Shown piece by piece: positions 38,991 to 51,924 of a DNA stretch of 64,000 nt. The number at the start of each line of letters is the position of its first letter. The stretch's first letter is position 1. The notes beneath the pieces are model-generated. The model was not told the DNA's origin, ran no database searches, and saw only the letters and a program-made list of their open reading frames with translations. The stretch is taken from contig JAAALK010000705.1 of NCBI GenBank assembly GCA_019279435.1, positions 62,001-126,000 on the forward strand. Reading direction: 5' to 3'. This DNA comes from Zizania palustris (Eukaryota > Streptophyta > Magnoliopsida > Poales > Poaceae). Both the position numbers and the translations under genes were made by a program.

Positions 38991-40548
38991 ATTATAAGAA
39001 AAAATTTAAGGGCATGTGAATGCACCAAACAGAAAGAATATCACAGGAATGAAACTTGCTTGGACTTCGGAGAGATGGTAGATGATATCATCAATCTTCA
39101 CAATTGCTCCAACAGAAGCTAGAATTTCTGGTTATGCCCTTTCATGGTAAATAAATATGTGTGTTGAATTATGACCCTATGTATATGTGGAACTATTTGT
39201 GTTGAACATTATTGTTGAACTATGTGTGTTGAGCTATTGAAATATGAAATTATGTGTGTTGAACATTATTATTGAACTATGTGTGTCAAATCATTCTATT
39301 TTACTTGTACATGTTATCATTGTTGTATAATTGTTTCATATGTGTCATGGTTATTCACTAATCATTGTATTTTGTGTCTGATTTCTGCTCGATCTTGAAC
39401 TAAATAAGGGATAGAAAAAAGAATGGTTCCGTTCTTGCTTTCAAACACAGAGCGGAGCCATTCCATTCTTAGAATCTAGAACAGAGTCATCCCGTTCTAT
39501 CAAATTCTAAGTGCGGTGATCTCTTCTACTGTGTAGTCTAAAGCTTTTAGCGGTAATCAATCATATAAAATAATAGACATAAGATGTAGAAAAACAATAA
39601 TGTTTTATTGCTCATATGTGTGTTATAATAATAAGGGAGCTCCTCTATTTATGGACAAAACATCTAAAATAAATGTAATATTTGAAATGAAACGATTTTG
39701 TTTAGAAGAAAAGCAAGATCGAGACATATCCACTATTTTTATATACTTTCGAGTTTCCATTATTATCATCGATTTTAAATATATGGTTTAGAGTTTTCTA
39801 ACATTATCCCTCCCTTACACACTTCTCGTGACATATATACGTCTGATCAAAGCTCCCCAAAATTGGCGTGAAAGAAATTAGGATAAATAGTATATAGCAT
39901 GTATCTTGGTGGTATGAATTATCCTATTAAAATCCTTAAATAAGAAATTTCAGTAAAACTCATTTAAAAGAAGAAGAATACAATTCATCTAAATATTTTA
40001 AATATTTTGTATGATGCCTCAATATCAGCTTAAGAAATTAGTCCTCTTAACTAATATTGAATTCTTTATATTGATACTATGTTAATTTCTCGTCCTGACC
40101 GTCCTGATCATGTAAACACATCTTTTAACGCTAATTAGTAAGAGAGATTAACTGAATAAATCTGCAAGATTTTTACATAGTATGCATCACATTTATTTAT
40201 TTCATTCGTCTTATGCAATTTATGAGTTCAAAAAAAAATTAGCTTCGTTAAGATGCTATTGATATATTCGATTGTACTTATGCAACGCAACTATCTTATA
40301 TAAATTATTCGATTCTATCTTTTTTTATTTCGCACCGGTCTCAAATTCATTTAGACGGCACTGCTTAACATATAATTATCACAACATTTGATGGTTCATC
40401 TTATTTAAAAAATTGTGCAAATATAAAAAATATAAGTTATGCTTAAAGTAGCTTCAATAATAAAACAAATTATAACAAAATTACAACATTTGATATTTTT
40501 CAAATATTAAGATAAAAGCCAACGACATTTAAAAACGAACAGACGAAG
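38991..40548. other. Intergenic, no gene seen
   Basis: AT-rich. A loose repeat built from TATGTGTGTTGAAC(ATT/TAT) occupies about 39155-39300. No other supported feature. Confidence 0.6.
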
Positions 40549-41780
40549 TGTTGACACGAAATACGCCCACACACTGGCGTCAGTTCGGCGATCCAAAAAC
40601 ACGCGACCGTTTTAAATGGGAAAAACCTAAAATGTCGCGAGACGCCGACGCCGCGTTCCGGCGACCCTTAAACAGTAGTAAGGGGGTAACGGAGTCGCAA
40701 AGTAACCAAACAAGTATTTTAGCAAGTTAGATTAGCCAAAGTGTTGGAAAAATAATAAAGTAAACTGGTCAGACTAAGGCTGATTTAGATCTACAGCGAA
40801 GGGGCGGTCGGACCGGCGAAGGGCCTCTGGTTAGACCGGTAGTGCGAAGCTGGGCGCCGAAAGGGGCTTCGACAGTCTATGCGGAGGAGGGTCCGAAGGG
40901 ATCCCAAGGGAGCCTACAGCCTGTTGGTCGGTCGGACCAAAATACAAACTCCGGTTGGACCGACGTGCGTGCGGAGGGTGACCTCGGAGACCAACGATGC
41001 AAAGGGGACCGGTCGGACCGAAGGCAGATCCTCGTCGGACCGAGGGCTTCGGTGCCACGGGTGAAGGACTTCGGTGCGAAGACCTCGGTCGGACCGGCGT
41101 ACGGGCACCGGTCAGACCGGAGGGTGCCGATGATAGATGACAAGCGTGTCAGCAACAGTCCGACGGGCCGGCACGGCACACTCCGGTCAGACCGATAACA
41201 TAGATCCAATCCGCTTGGTTTCTCCGGCGATCGCCTTGAAGTTAATAGATTACAACCAGAGTTCTTGGTGGCGAGATTATAGATGAAGTCCTGCAAAAAA
41301 ATACAAAAATCAAGTGCTAATTCGGCCTAGGGACCGGATTACTAAGGTGATTCACAGACGAATTAACAAGGGTTATCATGATTACAATGCGGTGGACGAA
41401 GAGTTTCCAGTGCAAACTCACGAAGATGAATGTTACTTGACTAATCCTAGGGCAAGGAAGTAAATAGAAATTAAAAGTACGATTCAAAACTAGGGTTTTG
41501 AGTTGTGTAGATTTGCTCTGTCCCCTTTGAATCGGTCTCACCCCTATGTTTATAGGGGCTAGACTTGAGTTTTCTAGCATCCCAATTGAGTAGGATCCGA
41601 CCACAATTAGTTGAGATTTGATTATAGATAAAATCCTCCCGAATCCACTTTTTATCCCTAATTTCTGGACTGAGCCGATCTGACCACACCCATTGGGCCG
41701 GTAGGCATATTTTCAACGTAAATTACCAAAAGTGATATCTTGACAATTTCAACTATTAATGCCAAATTTGGGTGTCAACA
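40549..41780. mobile_element. Probable solo LTR with a GGTCGGACCG-rich core
   Basis: 1232 bp beginning TGTTGACAC and ending GTGTCAACA, perfect 9-bp inverted ends with TG...CA. Flanks CGAAG (40544-40548) and TGAAG (41781-41785) match at four of five, differing by one C/T. No internal retrotransposon genes are present, so this looks like a single LTR left by recombination. The middle (40800-41200) is packed with variants of the near-palindrome GGTCGGACCG. Confidence 0.65.
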
Positions 41781-42866
41781 TGAAGTATATGTCAATAACA
41801 TACCTTATTGTTCGTAATACAGATCCTGTCAAAAACAAAAGAAGACACTTTTTGGCACAAGTTATGGGTAAAAAACAAAAGGAGATTTGCATATCATTAT
41901 ATTAAGAAGAAGTCTTAAGAAATGGTAAAAAGCATGGGTACAACCACACACATCCCAGCCAATAGGCTACACCAAGTTCCTGCTACACCCAACTACCGCA
42001 ACCTCAAAATTGAAACTAATCAGCAAGCTCAAAAGAAGTCAAATAAGACAGTCCTCAGTCCTGTAGCTCCAGTCAAACGCTAAAACAATCCCTCTTCTTC
42101 GGGCGAGGAGAGCACTACCTAAATTTAGGAAAGCTCTGTCAAATACACATCTGTTTCGGTGCTTCCAAAATATTCGAGCACCAAGGATGATCAGATAATT
42201 AAGACCAACTCAACTGACCTATCAATGTATATTCATAACAATAGTAGGTCTTCTTATTCAAAATGATTTATTAGTTTGCTATTGACTCAAATGTAATTTC
42301 CAAATGTAACTTTCTATCAATTTATATACATACAAATAAAATAAAAACAATTAAACAAGATCAACACTCAATGAAATAGCAAATTTAGTTGACTTGTTAG
42401 ATATAGCAAATGTGGAAAGAAGAATATGAAGCCTTTAAAATAACAAGTAAAATAGCAAGTACAATAAAAATATTATTGTAAACCAAACTTAATATTTTAA
42501 AGAATAGCAAATACGACGAAGATGTCCTTATGAACAAATGCTATACATATTTAACACATCGACGAATGTGAATAATCACTTACCACGGCCTTGAAAAGGT
42601 TATGAAACAATAATGGGTATAAAATCGATATAAGTTATTTTTATATTTTTGGAACTTACATAATTCCATGTTGCGATGCTTAAACTTTCTTAGTAGAAAG
42701 ACTAATGCCTAAACTGGGAGAAATACCTAGAAATATCAAGATTTTCAAGGCACGCATATTAGACGGACCCTGGGACACGATGCCATCAATTTCGTACCGA
42801 ACCCAGGAAATTAAGCTAGAAGTTTGCTACGTTTCTGATCATGCTGCTACTCACACTGCCATATCC
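41781..42866. other. Region downstream of VAR3
   Basis: AT-rich. It should contain the VAR3 3' UTR just below 42867. No repeat or gene was recognised. Confidence 0.6.
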
Positions 42867-45800
42867 TCATCTTCTTTCTGAACGCCTGCGTGGCCTGTAG
42901 TCGTCATCAAAGCCACCACTTGTAGCCCGGTTTCTTACATTACTCCGTGAATCTCTCGGGCCATTATGCAGTTCACTATCACTTCTGCGACTCCTGTCAA
43001 AGCCTCTTGAGCCATAATGTAGTTCACTATCACTTCTGCGGCTCCTGTCAAAGCCTCTTGAGCCATTATGTCGTTCACTATCACTTCTGCGACTCCTGTC
43101 AAAGCCTCTTGAGCCGTTATGTAGATCACTATCACTTCTACGACTTCTGTCAAAGCCTCTTGAGCCATTATGTAGTTCACTATCACTTCTGCGGCTCCTG
43201 TCAAAGCCTCTTGAGCCATTATGTAGTTCGCTAGCACTTCTGCGACTCCTATCAAAGGGCGGCCACTCACCACGCACATTAGAACTCTTGAACCGTTCAT
43301 TGATTTTCCTTCTACCATAATCATCCCCACTAGTGCTTCTATTTGAGTTCGAGGTTCTGGCAGAGAATTTATCACTGAACTTTGTTGACGACCTATTCGT
43401 CCTATCATCTGACTGAAAACGGTCACCCAAGTCAGAATCCATATTCGAAACATCATTAACTGCAGTATGCCTAACAGCTCTTTTAGGATTACCCAGATTG
43501 TGACTTCCTTTACGTTTAAATCCTTCATTAATATCCTCATCCAAATCAGAAACAATCCCATCATCACTCTCTGAGCTAAAAGAATCCCCTCTGCGGTTGT
43601 TGTAACCATTCCAACTTCCAGTTTTCTGCCAAGAATCAGCAAGATTACTAGATTTCAGGGAAGGGTGACCATCAAATTCCTCATCATAAGCTGACCCTAC
43701 TATATCCTTCTCACCATGGCTAGAATTCCTAATGTTATCAGGTTCATTTTGGTCTGCTGAGTCAGAAGCATCTTCAAGGTCTGCATAACTCATCCTTGAC
43801 ACTCCACTTATCTGACCATCCCTAGGCAAATCAAGCTCATAACTGTCAATATCATCCTCTTCATCATCAAAATCATCAAAACCAACTCTAGGCGAGCACA
43901 CTCTATCTCTTTCTGAGAACCTTCGCTCTCTTCCATCTTTCCATGTTTCATTCATTCCAAATTTCTCATCTTCAGTGACCTTAGAACTACTTCTAAAATT
44001 GGTGTTTTCCACAGACAAGCTCTCCGTGGCCTTTGATGAATCAGCAAACTCAAATGCTGCAACATCAGCACCATCCGATTCATTATCATCAAAATCAAAG
44101 TTCCATGCACCAGAAACTTCAGACCTATGAGCAGGTCTCTCCAACCGCTTTTGTGGTACAGATTGATAAGCTTCCATTCGGTAGCTGTTGGTGTATTCAT
44201 CTGGTGGGCGCTTGTGTTCACAATGGAAGCATGACATATTCCGTCTGTAGTTCAAAAAATTGCACCTGAAATTTTATGGAGACAGTTAACTTATGTACAA
44301 TTATGTGAATGGTTGAAACATATGCATTCTTTAATTTTCATTTCACGATTACCAGCATGTATCTTCAGAACATGACAACACAAAAACATTTTAATCTTGG
44401 TTATGTAAAGAAAAAGACAGTCATGAAACTATGGAGAATTTCAGAACAGGGCCATTTAAATTCACAGGCATGTTTTTTGCGCAGTTAATAAACAAGGGTG
44501 CGAGAACAACAATGTCAAAATGTACAAGGGGGGTCACTAGTGTATGTTGCATGATCTAGTACATAATAATTTGATCAATTTCACAAAAAGCTGTGGCAAG
44601 TAAGCTTACTGAGGACACTCCCACTCTCCAGGGAGGAGTTGCCTTTTGGGACGTTTAGCATCACATTGCAAGCAGATAGTGTTTTTTGCAAAGTTCATGA
44701 AATCACACCTGTAACCAAATTCAAGAAAATGAGAATATATTCTGAGGTGAACAAGATACTACAGATTACAGGATGAAATTGCTATAAGTACTTTGGGCAG
44801 AGCCAATCTCCTTTCTTCATCTCTACATCATCACGCCCCACTCGTTTCTTTGGTGGTGGAGGTGGTTGCTTCACCTTAGGTGGTAGCTTTCTGATTATAG
44901 GGGGTGGAAGATTGGGATCAATGGGGATAGCACTCAGCTTGGCTATGTCATGTATTAATTTCCGAACAACTGTCTTCACAGATTTCAGCTTGAGAAGTGC
45001 TTTGTTATCTACAGTTTCCTTTACATGATCAAAACCGTAGACCAACAAAATACGCATAACATCAAGAGTCCGCGCTTCATCTTCTTTGCGTGTAAGGATA
45101 TAACCCCTTGAACATAGATTTCTTAAATTACAAGAACTGCATACCTGCAAATTAGGAACAAAATAAGAAATTCAGGTCAATTTTTCCTAGTTTTATAATT
45201 GTTCACTTATATTTACAGATTTTTAGGTTAGTGTCTAAATGTGGACTATTCAACTAAACAAATTGTATAGCTTAGCCTTCACAACATGCATTGGGTCATT
45301 GGGAACACAAAAGATAATGTATGTTTTCAAAAGTGTTCTAAAAGTCAGCCCTATGTGCCGCCTAGGCGCCTCCCTGATGCCGCAATTTGCCCCTGAGCAG
45401 TGAGCTAGGCAGCCCAAGCACCTAGGCAGTTGACCGCACCACCTGGGTGCGGCGCCCAAGATGCGCCAACACGAAAAAAACCATCAGGCGTGTAGAAAAA
45501 CAGGGGAACCTGCGTGCAGTTCACGTTCGGGAGTTCAAGAGAGGCCTAGGGTTTGCTTGGATCTGCTCGCCTGCCGCCGCTCGCCGTCACGCTGTCCTGA
45601 TATCCCAATAGGTGCAGACGACGTACGAGAAGGGTGTGCGGAAGAGGTAGAGTGAAGCCGCAGATGGTGATGGCCCATCGCAGATGGAGGCTGAGAAGGA
45701 CGATGACCTAGAGAACTGCACACCATCCGTGCGGTATGCCATCCAACAGCTCATTCACGGCATCTCTTCCTCTAGAGAGGCCAGAGATGCTTTCCAACTC

Positions 45801-48800
45801 TAGCACAAAGTTTTGCTTCATATTGTGTTAGCCCTCCTCTACACTTAAATCACCCCTTGGGACTTTATTTGCAGTTTGCGAGGCAAGGATTTGCATTGGG
45901 TCTTGCTCAAACTTTGCTAAAACTTGTGTTTTGATTGCTGTTTCTATTGAACATGCAATGCTGACTTGCTGCTGATTTGCTAGAGTTGCTGATACCTAGG
46001 CGCCACCTAGGTGCCCTTAGGCGCCTGGCGCCTGGGCAACGCCCAACTAGCGCCTACTAGAACACTGTTTCAAAAGAACATCAGTGTGCCTATCTACTGA
46101 ATTTCTTGTATTGCTTAATGCATATTTTACACTGTCAGTCTTAAGCATAATGGAAACCCCATCATAAGTGCATGGCCAGTTAAAGAACCATGTAACTTCT
46201 CTCATCAAATTTTGTCGATTGCAGGCAGCAAAGCAGAGCTAGGAGAGGCTTGCCTGCCTGCCGAGCATGTCCAAACTGTCAGCCTCAATATTGGCTCATG
46301 ATAGCCATGCTCAACTCCACATCTCAACTTCTGTGCTGACAGATAAGCCATCCCTGCCAGTGGGTATGTTCCTCACCATCGATTCTGCCCCCCCCCCCCC
46401 CCCCCCCACACACACACATCTCAACTTCTGTGCTGACAGATAAGCCATCCCTGCCAGTGGGTATGTTCCTCACCATCGATTCTGCCCCCCCCCCCCTGTC
46501 ACTAATTTTGACCTCCAAGTGTAGAATGTGCCTCCACATAATTGAATTGCCTAGTAACACTATCAATTTTGCCTGAACACAGTTTCACAACTTGACTTCA
46601 CAGACATCAAACTCCAGATCTACTGCATCCATGTTCCAGCCTCCAGATACTCCCTTCTCTGCCTTCCTGCTCGTTATAATCCCCTACTTGCCAGCATGTA
46701 AGTTGGTCACATAGTGGCACTGTGGCTGGCGTCTAGTACCTTTATTTTTAAATAATAACCAAGTGGCACCTAAGTGATGATACTATGATAGTGAGGCTAG
46801 CAACTTTACCATCTTCTTGCAGCCTCTCAACTCTTGGCTTGTTGAATCATTAAATTACTTGGAAGACTTATGAAGATAAAGAATGAGCTGGGAGAGGAAA
46901 AGAGCTACTGGAAAGCTTGTGATAAGTTATCATGGAGCTATGCAAGGGAGAAATTGCATGCATCCCTTAAAAACTCAATAATATCTTCATCTATATGACA
47001 TATGCATAAAGAGAGAAAGTGATCCTCCCCAGATCGTTTCTCCTTTTCTGTTACTTTTCATCCATTATCCACCAGCCTCAACAATGGTCAGACTATCGGA
47101 GACAATGATATATAAGAGATATAGGGCAGATGGGTGGCACCACAACACAAAGCAGTGATATGGCATTTTTTGCACAATAGAAAGCAAATTTGGTTTAGGC
47201 ACAACTTACATCACCCTCGTCGAGATGGACAAATTTTCGTATCAGCTTTGCAGAAAACACAACTTTTGGATCCATGTTGGGGCACCCATGGCCAACCAAT
47301 ACCTGAAGATCCTTCCTATGCAATGACCTGCATTGATAAGATTGAGGAACCATTAACACTAAGTGCTAATACATTATTATTTAGTCATGTATTACATCTA
47401 CTATCTGTTACTTTGGTACCAATTTGTCCAATTAAAAGGAAAATTAATTGCATAATCAAATGGAACTTCTCTTGGATTTTGACATAAAATACCAAATTCT
47501 GTGCAAATAGGATTTATCAATTCTCAAATAAACCAGATTTGGTCTCTGTTTGTATGTGCTCTAGACATGGATATACACAACACAGTTTATATAATATTCA
47601 TGGGTTTCCAGCAATTTTTGGTTTCTGATTTTATAGCTAGTTCTTCTCACCAGTCACCACCACAAAGGAAGTTAGAAGGCTGGATGTATGATAGTGTGTA
47701 GAGAGGATCAGGATCAGGTACAGTCATTTCTTTAATTCTTTGGTTGCGACTTAAGCAGTCGGAGCTCATCTAGGCCATCCAACAAACAACCAATGTGTAG
47801 GATTCACTGTCCCCACCTTTTCCCTTTGTTCACCATCCCTCCCAAGTTCCAGCAAGCACCAAAGTCAACCATGATGTCATAGGCTCATAGCCACTCACTC
47901 AAGCAAATGCCTGCCCATATCTTGAAGCCAACAGCAGCAAGGTCACCATCAACGAACAGTTTCACAGCCATGTGCTTGAGGGGCTTGTTGATGCCAAACT
48001 CAATACAGGCCCACAGGCGCTCAGCAGTGGCAGAAAGTTCCTCATTGACATGGAGTTCATGGACCTGCACTTCAAAATTCACTGTGTTGCGGCACCCCAT
48101 GGTTCTTCTACCTCCTGAAGCATCATTAGAGCCTCCTTCAAGAGATCTCACTGGTGAAGGCTGCATTGGGTTTGCCACTTGACGGAGCTCGCGGGGGTTG
48201 ACCAGGTGGGATCGCCATGGTGTCTTAAGGCTTGTCATTTACTCATTTGATCCCTTCTGGATGGGGCTACTGCTAATGTTGACTGCACCTGATCCACATT
48301 CATGTACAGAGACCATGGAGTTCTCAATTAATCTTTAATATTCGTCGTGCATTCCCAGCATTAAGAATAGGGTCGGTTGCTAGTGCTGAGTATGGTAGCA
48401 GGGATTCTAAAACAGAAGACGTGGCATCCATCTGAACACAGCAATGAGTCGGTGAACACGTTCAAGATTTAAGCTTTCGTGGAACGGTGGAAGTATCTGC
48501 TTAGTTTGAACAGATTGCAGTGTAGGGAGGATTTTATCATGCCTACGATCTAGAGGTATCTCATCCCAAATCCCCAACCTGCCTACACACTTTCTGCAGC
48601 AAGCAACTCACGTTTCTAAAAGAGAGATCCCATTTTGTTCATGCGGAAGGATTCTCGTGGAAAAATCCACAATCCACTGGTTTTGAAATACATATCTTGT
48701 GATTAACAAGGCAAGGTCCATATCTTGCGATTAACAAGGCAAGGTCTGCGAGATGCTGGTAACAAACTGCAAACTTACTTGAGGATGTCGAACCGATCGC

Positions 48801-49449
48801 GGCCGAAGTTCATACAGGCATTCTTGACAGTGGTCCAGTCCCTAGAGAAGTCGAAACCAGTCTCTTCGGTGACTTCCGCCAGGTCCATCGGCACGGCGGC
48901 GGCAATGCAGCCCTCGTTGAAGCCGCCAGTAGCCCCGAGGTCGAAGTATCTCTGCTGCGCCAGCCGATCCATCAGCTCAATCCACTCCGGCCATGGGTGA
49001 ACGAGCTCCACCTCCCTCCGTAGCACCTCCGAAACGGTCATCCTCTCCAACTCCTCTGCGGCGGCAGCCACCGCCTCCGCTTCCTTCTTCGGCTCGTCCG
49101 GTTCAGGTTCAGGTTGCGTCTCCGCCTCCTTCGACAGTACGTCGGGGAGCGGGGCTGGGCGGCGCCAGGATTGTATGCGGCGGAGGGCGGCGTCGCGAGC
49201 AGAGAGATCGGAGGAGCGTGAGCGGTCGACAGCATCGAGCTGGTCGAACACGAAGGAGAGACGGGCAGAGAGGGAGGGGGGCTTCGACAAGGCGGGGTTC
49301 GCTAGTGAGGGGGGTGAAGGGGAGTGGGGAGAGGAGGAGGAGGAGGAGGAGGAGGAGGAGGAGGAGAGGCGGAGGAGGAACAGGAATGTGGTCGGGGCGG
49401 GGCAGAGGCGGCGGCGGCGGCGGAGAAGCGATAGAGCGTAGGAAGCCAT
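42867..49449 (-). CDS. VAR3: VAR3-like RanBP2 zinc-finger protein, chloroplast
   Basis: Arabidopsis VAR3 is a chloroplast zinc-finger protein needed for leaf plastid development. Exons in gene order: 48779-49449, 47210-47327, 44792-45144, 44610-44708 and 42867-44265, together 2640 nt or 879 residues, all in phase. The start ([20 protein letters not shown]) and a poly-Ser run look like a transit peptide. The exon-1 end carries the family block HPWPEWIELMDRLAQQRYFD. Two RanBP2 fingers fit WxCx2Cx3Nx6Cx2C: C379, C382, N386, C393, C396 and C412, C415, N419, C426, C429. The last exon is acidic then Arg/Ser-rich, with six 17-residue repeats (GFDRSRRSDSELHNGSR type, about 748-849). The repeat array is longer than I recall in Arabidopsis. 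No break is seen. Confidence 0.92.
42960..43255 (-). repeat. Six 51-bp tandem repeats in the VAR3 last exon
   Basis: In-frame 51-bp units, each encoding FDRSRRS(D/A)S(E/D)(L/R)H(N/Y)GSRG. Units differ by a few bases and frame is kept. The antisense frame is open only because of this periodicity. Confidence 0.9.
45332..46066. mobile_element. hAT-type MITE with CCTAGGCGCC-rich subterminal repeats
   Basis: Ends AGTGTTCTA...TAGAACACT are perfect inverted 9-mers. Flanks TTTTCAAA (45324-45331) and GTTTCAAA (46067-46074) match 7 of 8, suggesting an 8-bp hAT duplication. Both subterminal regions are rich in GCCTAGGCGCC. The centre (about 45480-45800) is coding-like and GC-richer but has no recognised product. 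Confidence 0.7.
46319..46496. repeat. 100-bp tandem duplication with poly-C tails
   Basis: The segment starting CATCTCAACTTCTGTGCTGA and ending CACCATCGATTCTG occurs twice (from 46319 and 46419). Each copy is followed by a C run, about 20 and 10 bases long. The two C runs are probably unstable and hard to sequence. Confidence 0.85.
47328..48778. other. VAR3 intron 1 with an unassigned 117-codon ORF
   Basis: The intron lies between donor GTAAGTTT (below 48779) and acceptor AATGCAG (above 47327). A minus-strand ORF at 47885-48238 starts MTSLKTPWRSHLVNPRELRQ and includes VHELHVNEELSATAERLWAC. I do not recognise it. No terminal repeats were found around it. It could be a transposon or gene relic. 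Confidence 0.55.
49333..49371 (-). repeat. (GAG)n microsatellite coding poly-Ser in VAR3
   Basis: About 12 consecutive trinucleotides, read on - as TCC/CTC repeats giving a run of Ser in the VAR3 N-terminus. It is likely length-polymorphic and lies within the presumed transit peptide. Confidence 0.85.
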
Positions 49450-49566
49450 GATGGTTTTGCGGTCTCCGTGTAGGGTTGGAGTCAAAACCCTCGAGTCTAC
49501 TACACGCACGCACCAAAGAAATTTTTTCATTTGAACTATTTTGTCACAAAACCTTCGTATTACTTA

Positions 49567-49923
49567 GGTTATTTATAATAGGGGTTTTATGGGGTGTTTT
49601 ATGGTATTAATTGCCATGCTACATCAGATTTTTTGCTTACATGATATTCAATTAATGAAGGAAGAGAAGGAAGTAGTGTCATCATCATGACATAGTGCTA
49701 ACCCGTTTCCAAGACGGATGAAACGAAATGAAACAACAATTGAAAGCTAAATTGTTTCATCAAAAGAGAGTATTTTATGAGAACTACTTGCATTTAATTA
49801 CACTGGTTAGCCTAGGAAATAGTAAAATAAAACTATCCACTAAAAGAGGGTATTTCATTCAGTTGTAAAACTGATGTGGCATTCTATGAAACAGTGTTAT
49901 GAAACCCACCATTGTGAATAGCC
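49567..49923. mobile_element. Tourist-like MITE near the VAR3 5' end
   Basis: Ends GGTTATTTATAATAGGGG / inverse of GGCTATTCACAATGGTGGG, with arms of about 60 bp. Flanked by TTA at 49564-49566 and 49924-49926. It begins 118 bp upstream of the VAR3 ATG. Confidence 0.75.
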
Positions 49924-50075
49924 TTAGCATAACCAAGGGTTTCAATCCTAATTTTGGGCGGATACCCGTTCGGACTTGATAGATTCTTTCTAGATTCTAA
50001 GATTAGTTGATATTATATGAATCTAGAAAACATCGTAATAACTTATAATATGAAATGAAGATAGTATTAAAACAA

Positions 50076-50295
50076 GGGGTTGTTTGGCTCCCTGTTTAAA
50101 GTTTAGTCCTTATTACATCGGACGTTCGAATACTAATTAGAATGACTAAACATTAGTTAATTATAAAATTAATTACAGAACTTCTAGGCTAATTCACGAG
50201 ACAAATCTATTAAACCTAATTAATCTATCATTAGCACATTTTTACTGTAGCACCACATTGTCAAATCATAAACTAATTGAGTTTAATAGAATTAA
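50076..50295. mobile_element. Half of a common grass Tourist-type MITE
   Basis: Begins GGGGTTGTTTGGCTCCC and contains the block ATTAATCTATCATTAGCACA and TTTACTGTAGCACCACATTG, known from abundant grass MITEs. The matching right end is not found. Confidence 0.6.
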
Positions 50296-51924
50296 AATGG
50301 GTGAGACAAGCTCAGCAAGCAACAATTATGAATATAAACATATCTTACTCATTTACAATTTATTTTGCAATTAACCCATTGCATCGTCCAATATTTTTCA
50401 CATACTTTTATCAACTATCATGGCATTGAATTTAACTCCTCAACATTCTTATATCTCCAATGATTACATGAATATATGTATGACATGATGCAACTCTATT
50501 TAAGAGTTTATGCTAGATATATTAGCCTCTCATGCAACTCCAATTGAGAGTTTTGTGCTAGATATACTAGCCTCTCATGCAACTCCATGTACCGGTACAA
50601 GTCACGCATGATGGCAGTGATCGGCCTTTATCACCTTATACAATGCATATGTGCATATGTATGCATATGAATTGACGTCAATTCTTATAATTTCTTTGAT
50701 GCAACATGATATCCACAAAATAGCCCACCTGAATATGGATGGACTAAATTTAAAAGCAACATCTCAAGTTTAATTAACTTGAGAAAGAAGTAAGACATGA
50801 ATATAAACATAATATGTTACTTGCCTTTATACCGGTGTCGACAAAGAACACTATATGTTTAATTGCGCTCGGAAGGGTTACCACATGTATAAACATATAT
50901 TGAGTCGGAAGGGTTACCACCTGTATAAACACATATTGAGTATTACACGATCAAAGTACAAACAACACCAAAACATTCTTTCTACACTTCTTAATGTCGT
51001 TTATACGATATTATTTGGTCTACTTCATAGTAACCAAAATTGATTTTCTTCAAGAAAACAACATATTTTCAACAATATGTCACTTTGAAACAACAATATT
51101 TCTTCTATTAGATCCAAAAAGGAAAAATAGCATATCAATCTCTTATAAGCATTTCATTGAACACACGGTGGGTATTGAATAAAAGTGAGTATAACCAAAA
51201 AATTAACCGTGCAAATTGATGGGTAAGTGGTTGGAAAACTCTAGAATAAGTAGAGGAAGGGATGAAGACGACCGACAAAACAACAAAGCGACAAATAATG
51301 GATTAAACGGTAGCAGCCTCATACGACAAACGTATGAGAACAAAACAAAAGGAGCAACTGAAGATAACGACTATAGCACATAGATAAGATTGACGGAACT
51401 AGAAACATGCGGTGGATCACGAAGATTCAATGGAAAGAAGAAATCAAGTGAATGCTTGAGAGCAAGGAAGAAAAGAGATAGGGCTGCACGTGAGAGTTCT
51501 CTAGGCAACTCTAGAATTTGTGAGGAGGTTCTAGCCTCATCCTTTATTTATAAATAAATTAACGGCTGAAAATTATTAGGCCTACTATGATTCATCGGAT
51601 ATCCAAAATAACTGTTTAATACCCAAAATGAAATTGTGTCGATGAGATCTTCGCAACCACGGTTCCCGATCGACCATATAAGCAACAGATCAAAAAGTCA
51701 TTTTTTTAGAATGTGGTCAACGTTTGGCTTCTCAAATATTTTCTTCTGATTTTTGATTTTTTTTATATTACAACCTTGAACCTTTTTTCTAAGACGTAGG
51801 ACATGTACTGAAGTCACGCAAATCTCTTAGGTCACGCGTGTTCCAGTGTATGACAAAAAAGCACACCAATAGTGGAATGATATTTAATGCTATAGAAATC
51901 ATCCTAGTCATTGCATTGGGATGC

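Larger units (their letters stand above)
45145..47209. other. VAR3 intron 2
   Basis: Holds the CCTAGGCGCC-type hAT (45332-46066) and a 100-bp tandem duplication with long poly-C (46319-46496). No gene is seen in the rest. Confidence 0.7.

Noticed and set aside
42947..43234. 95-codon + strand ORF with repeated HYHFC(D/G)SCQSLLSH
   Set aside because: Antisense of the VAR3 51-bp repeats. The Cys/His look of a zinc finger is a by-product of the repeat.
42960..43255. Regular repeats resembling a CRISPR array
   Set aside because: They are contiguous coding units without spacers, in a eukaryotic exon.
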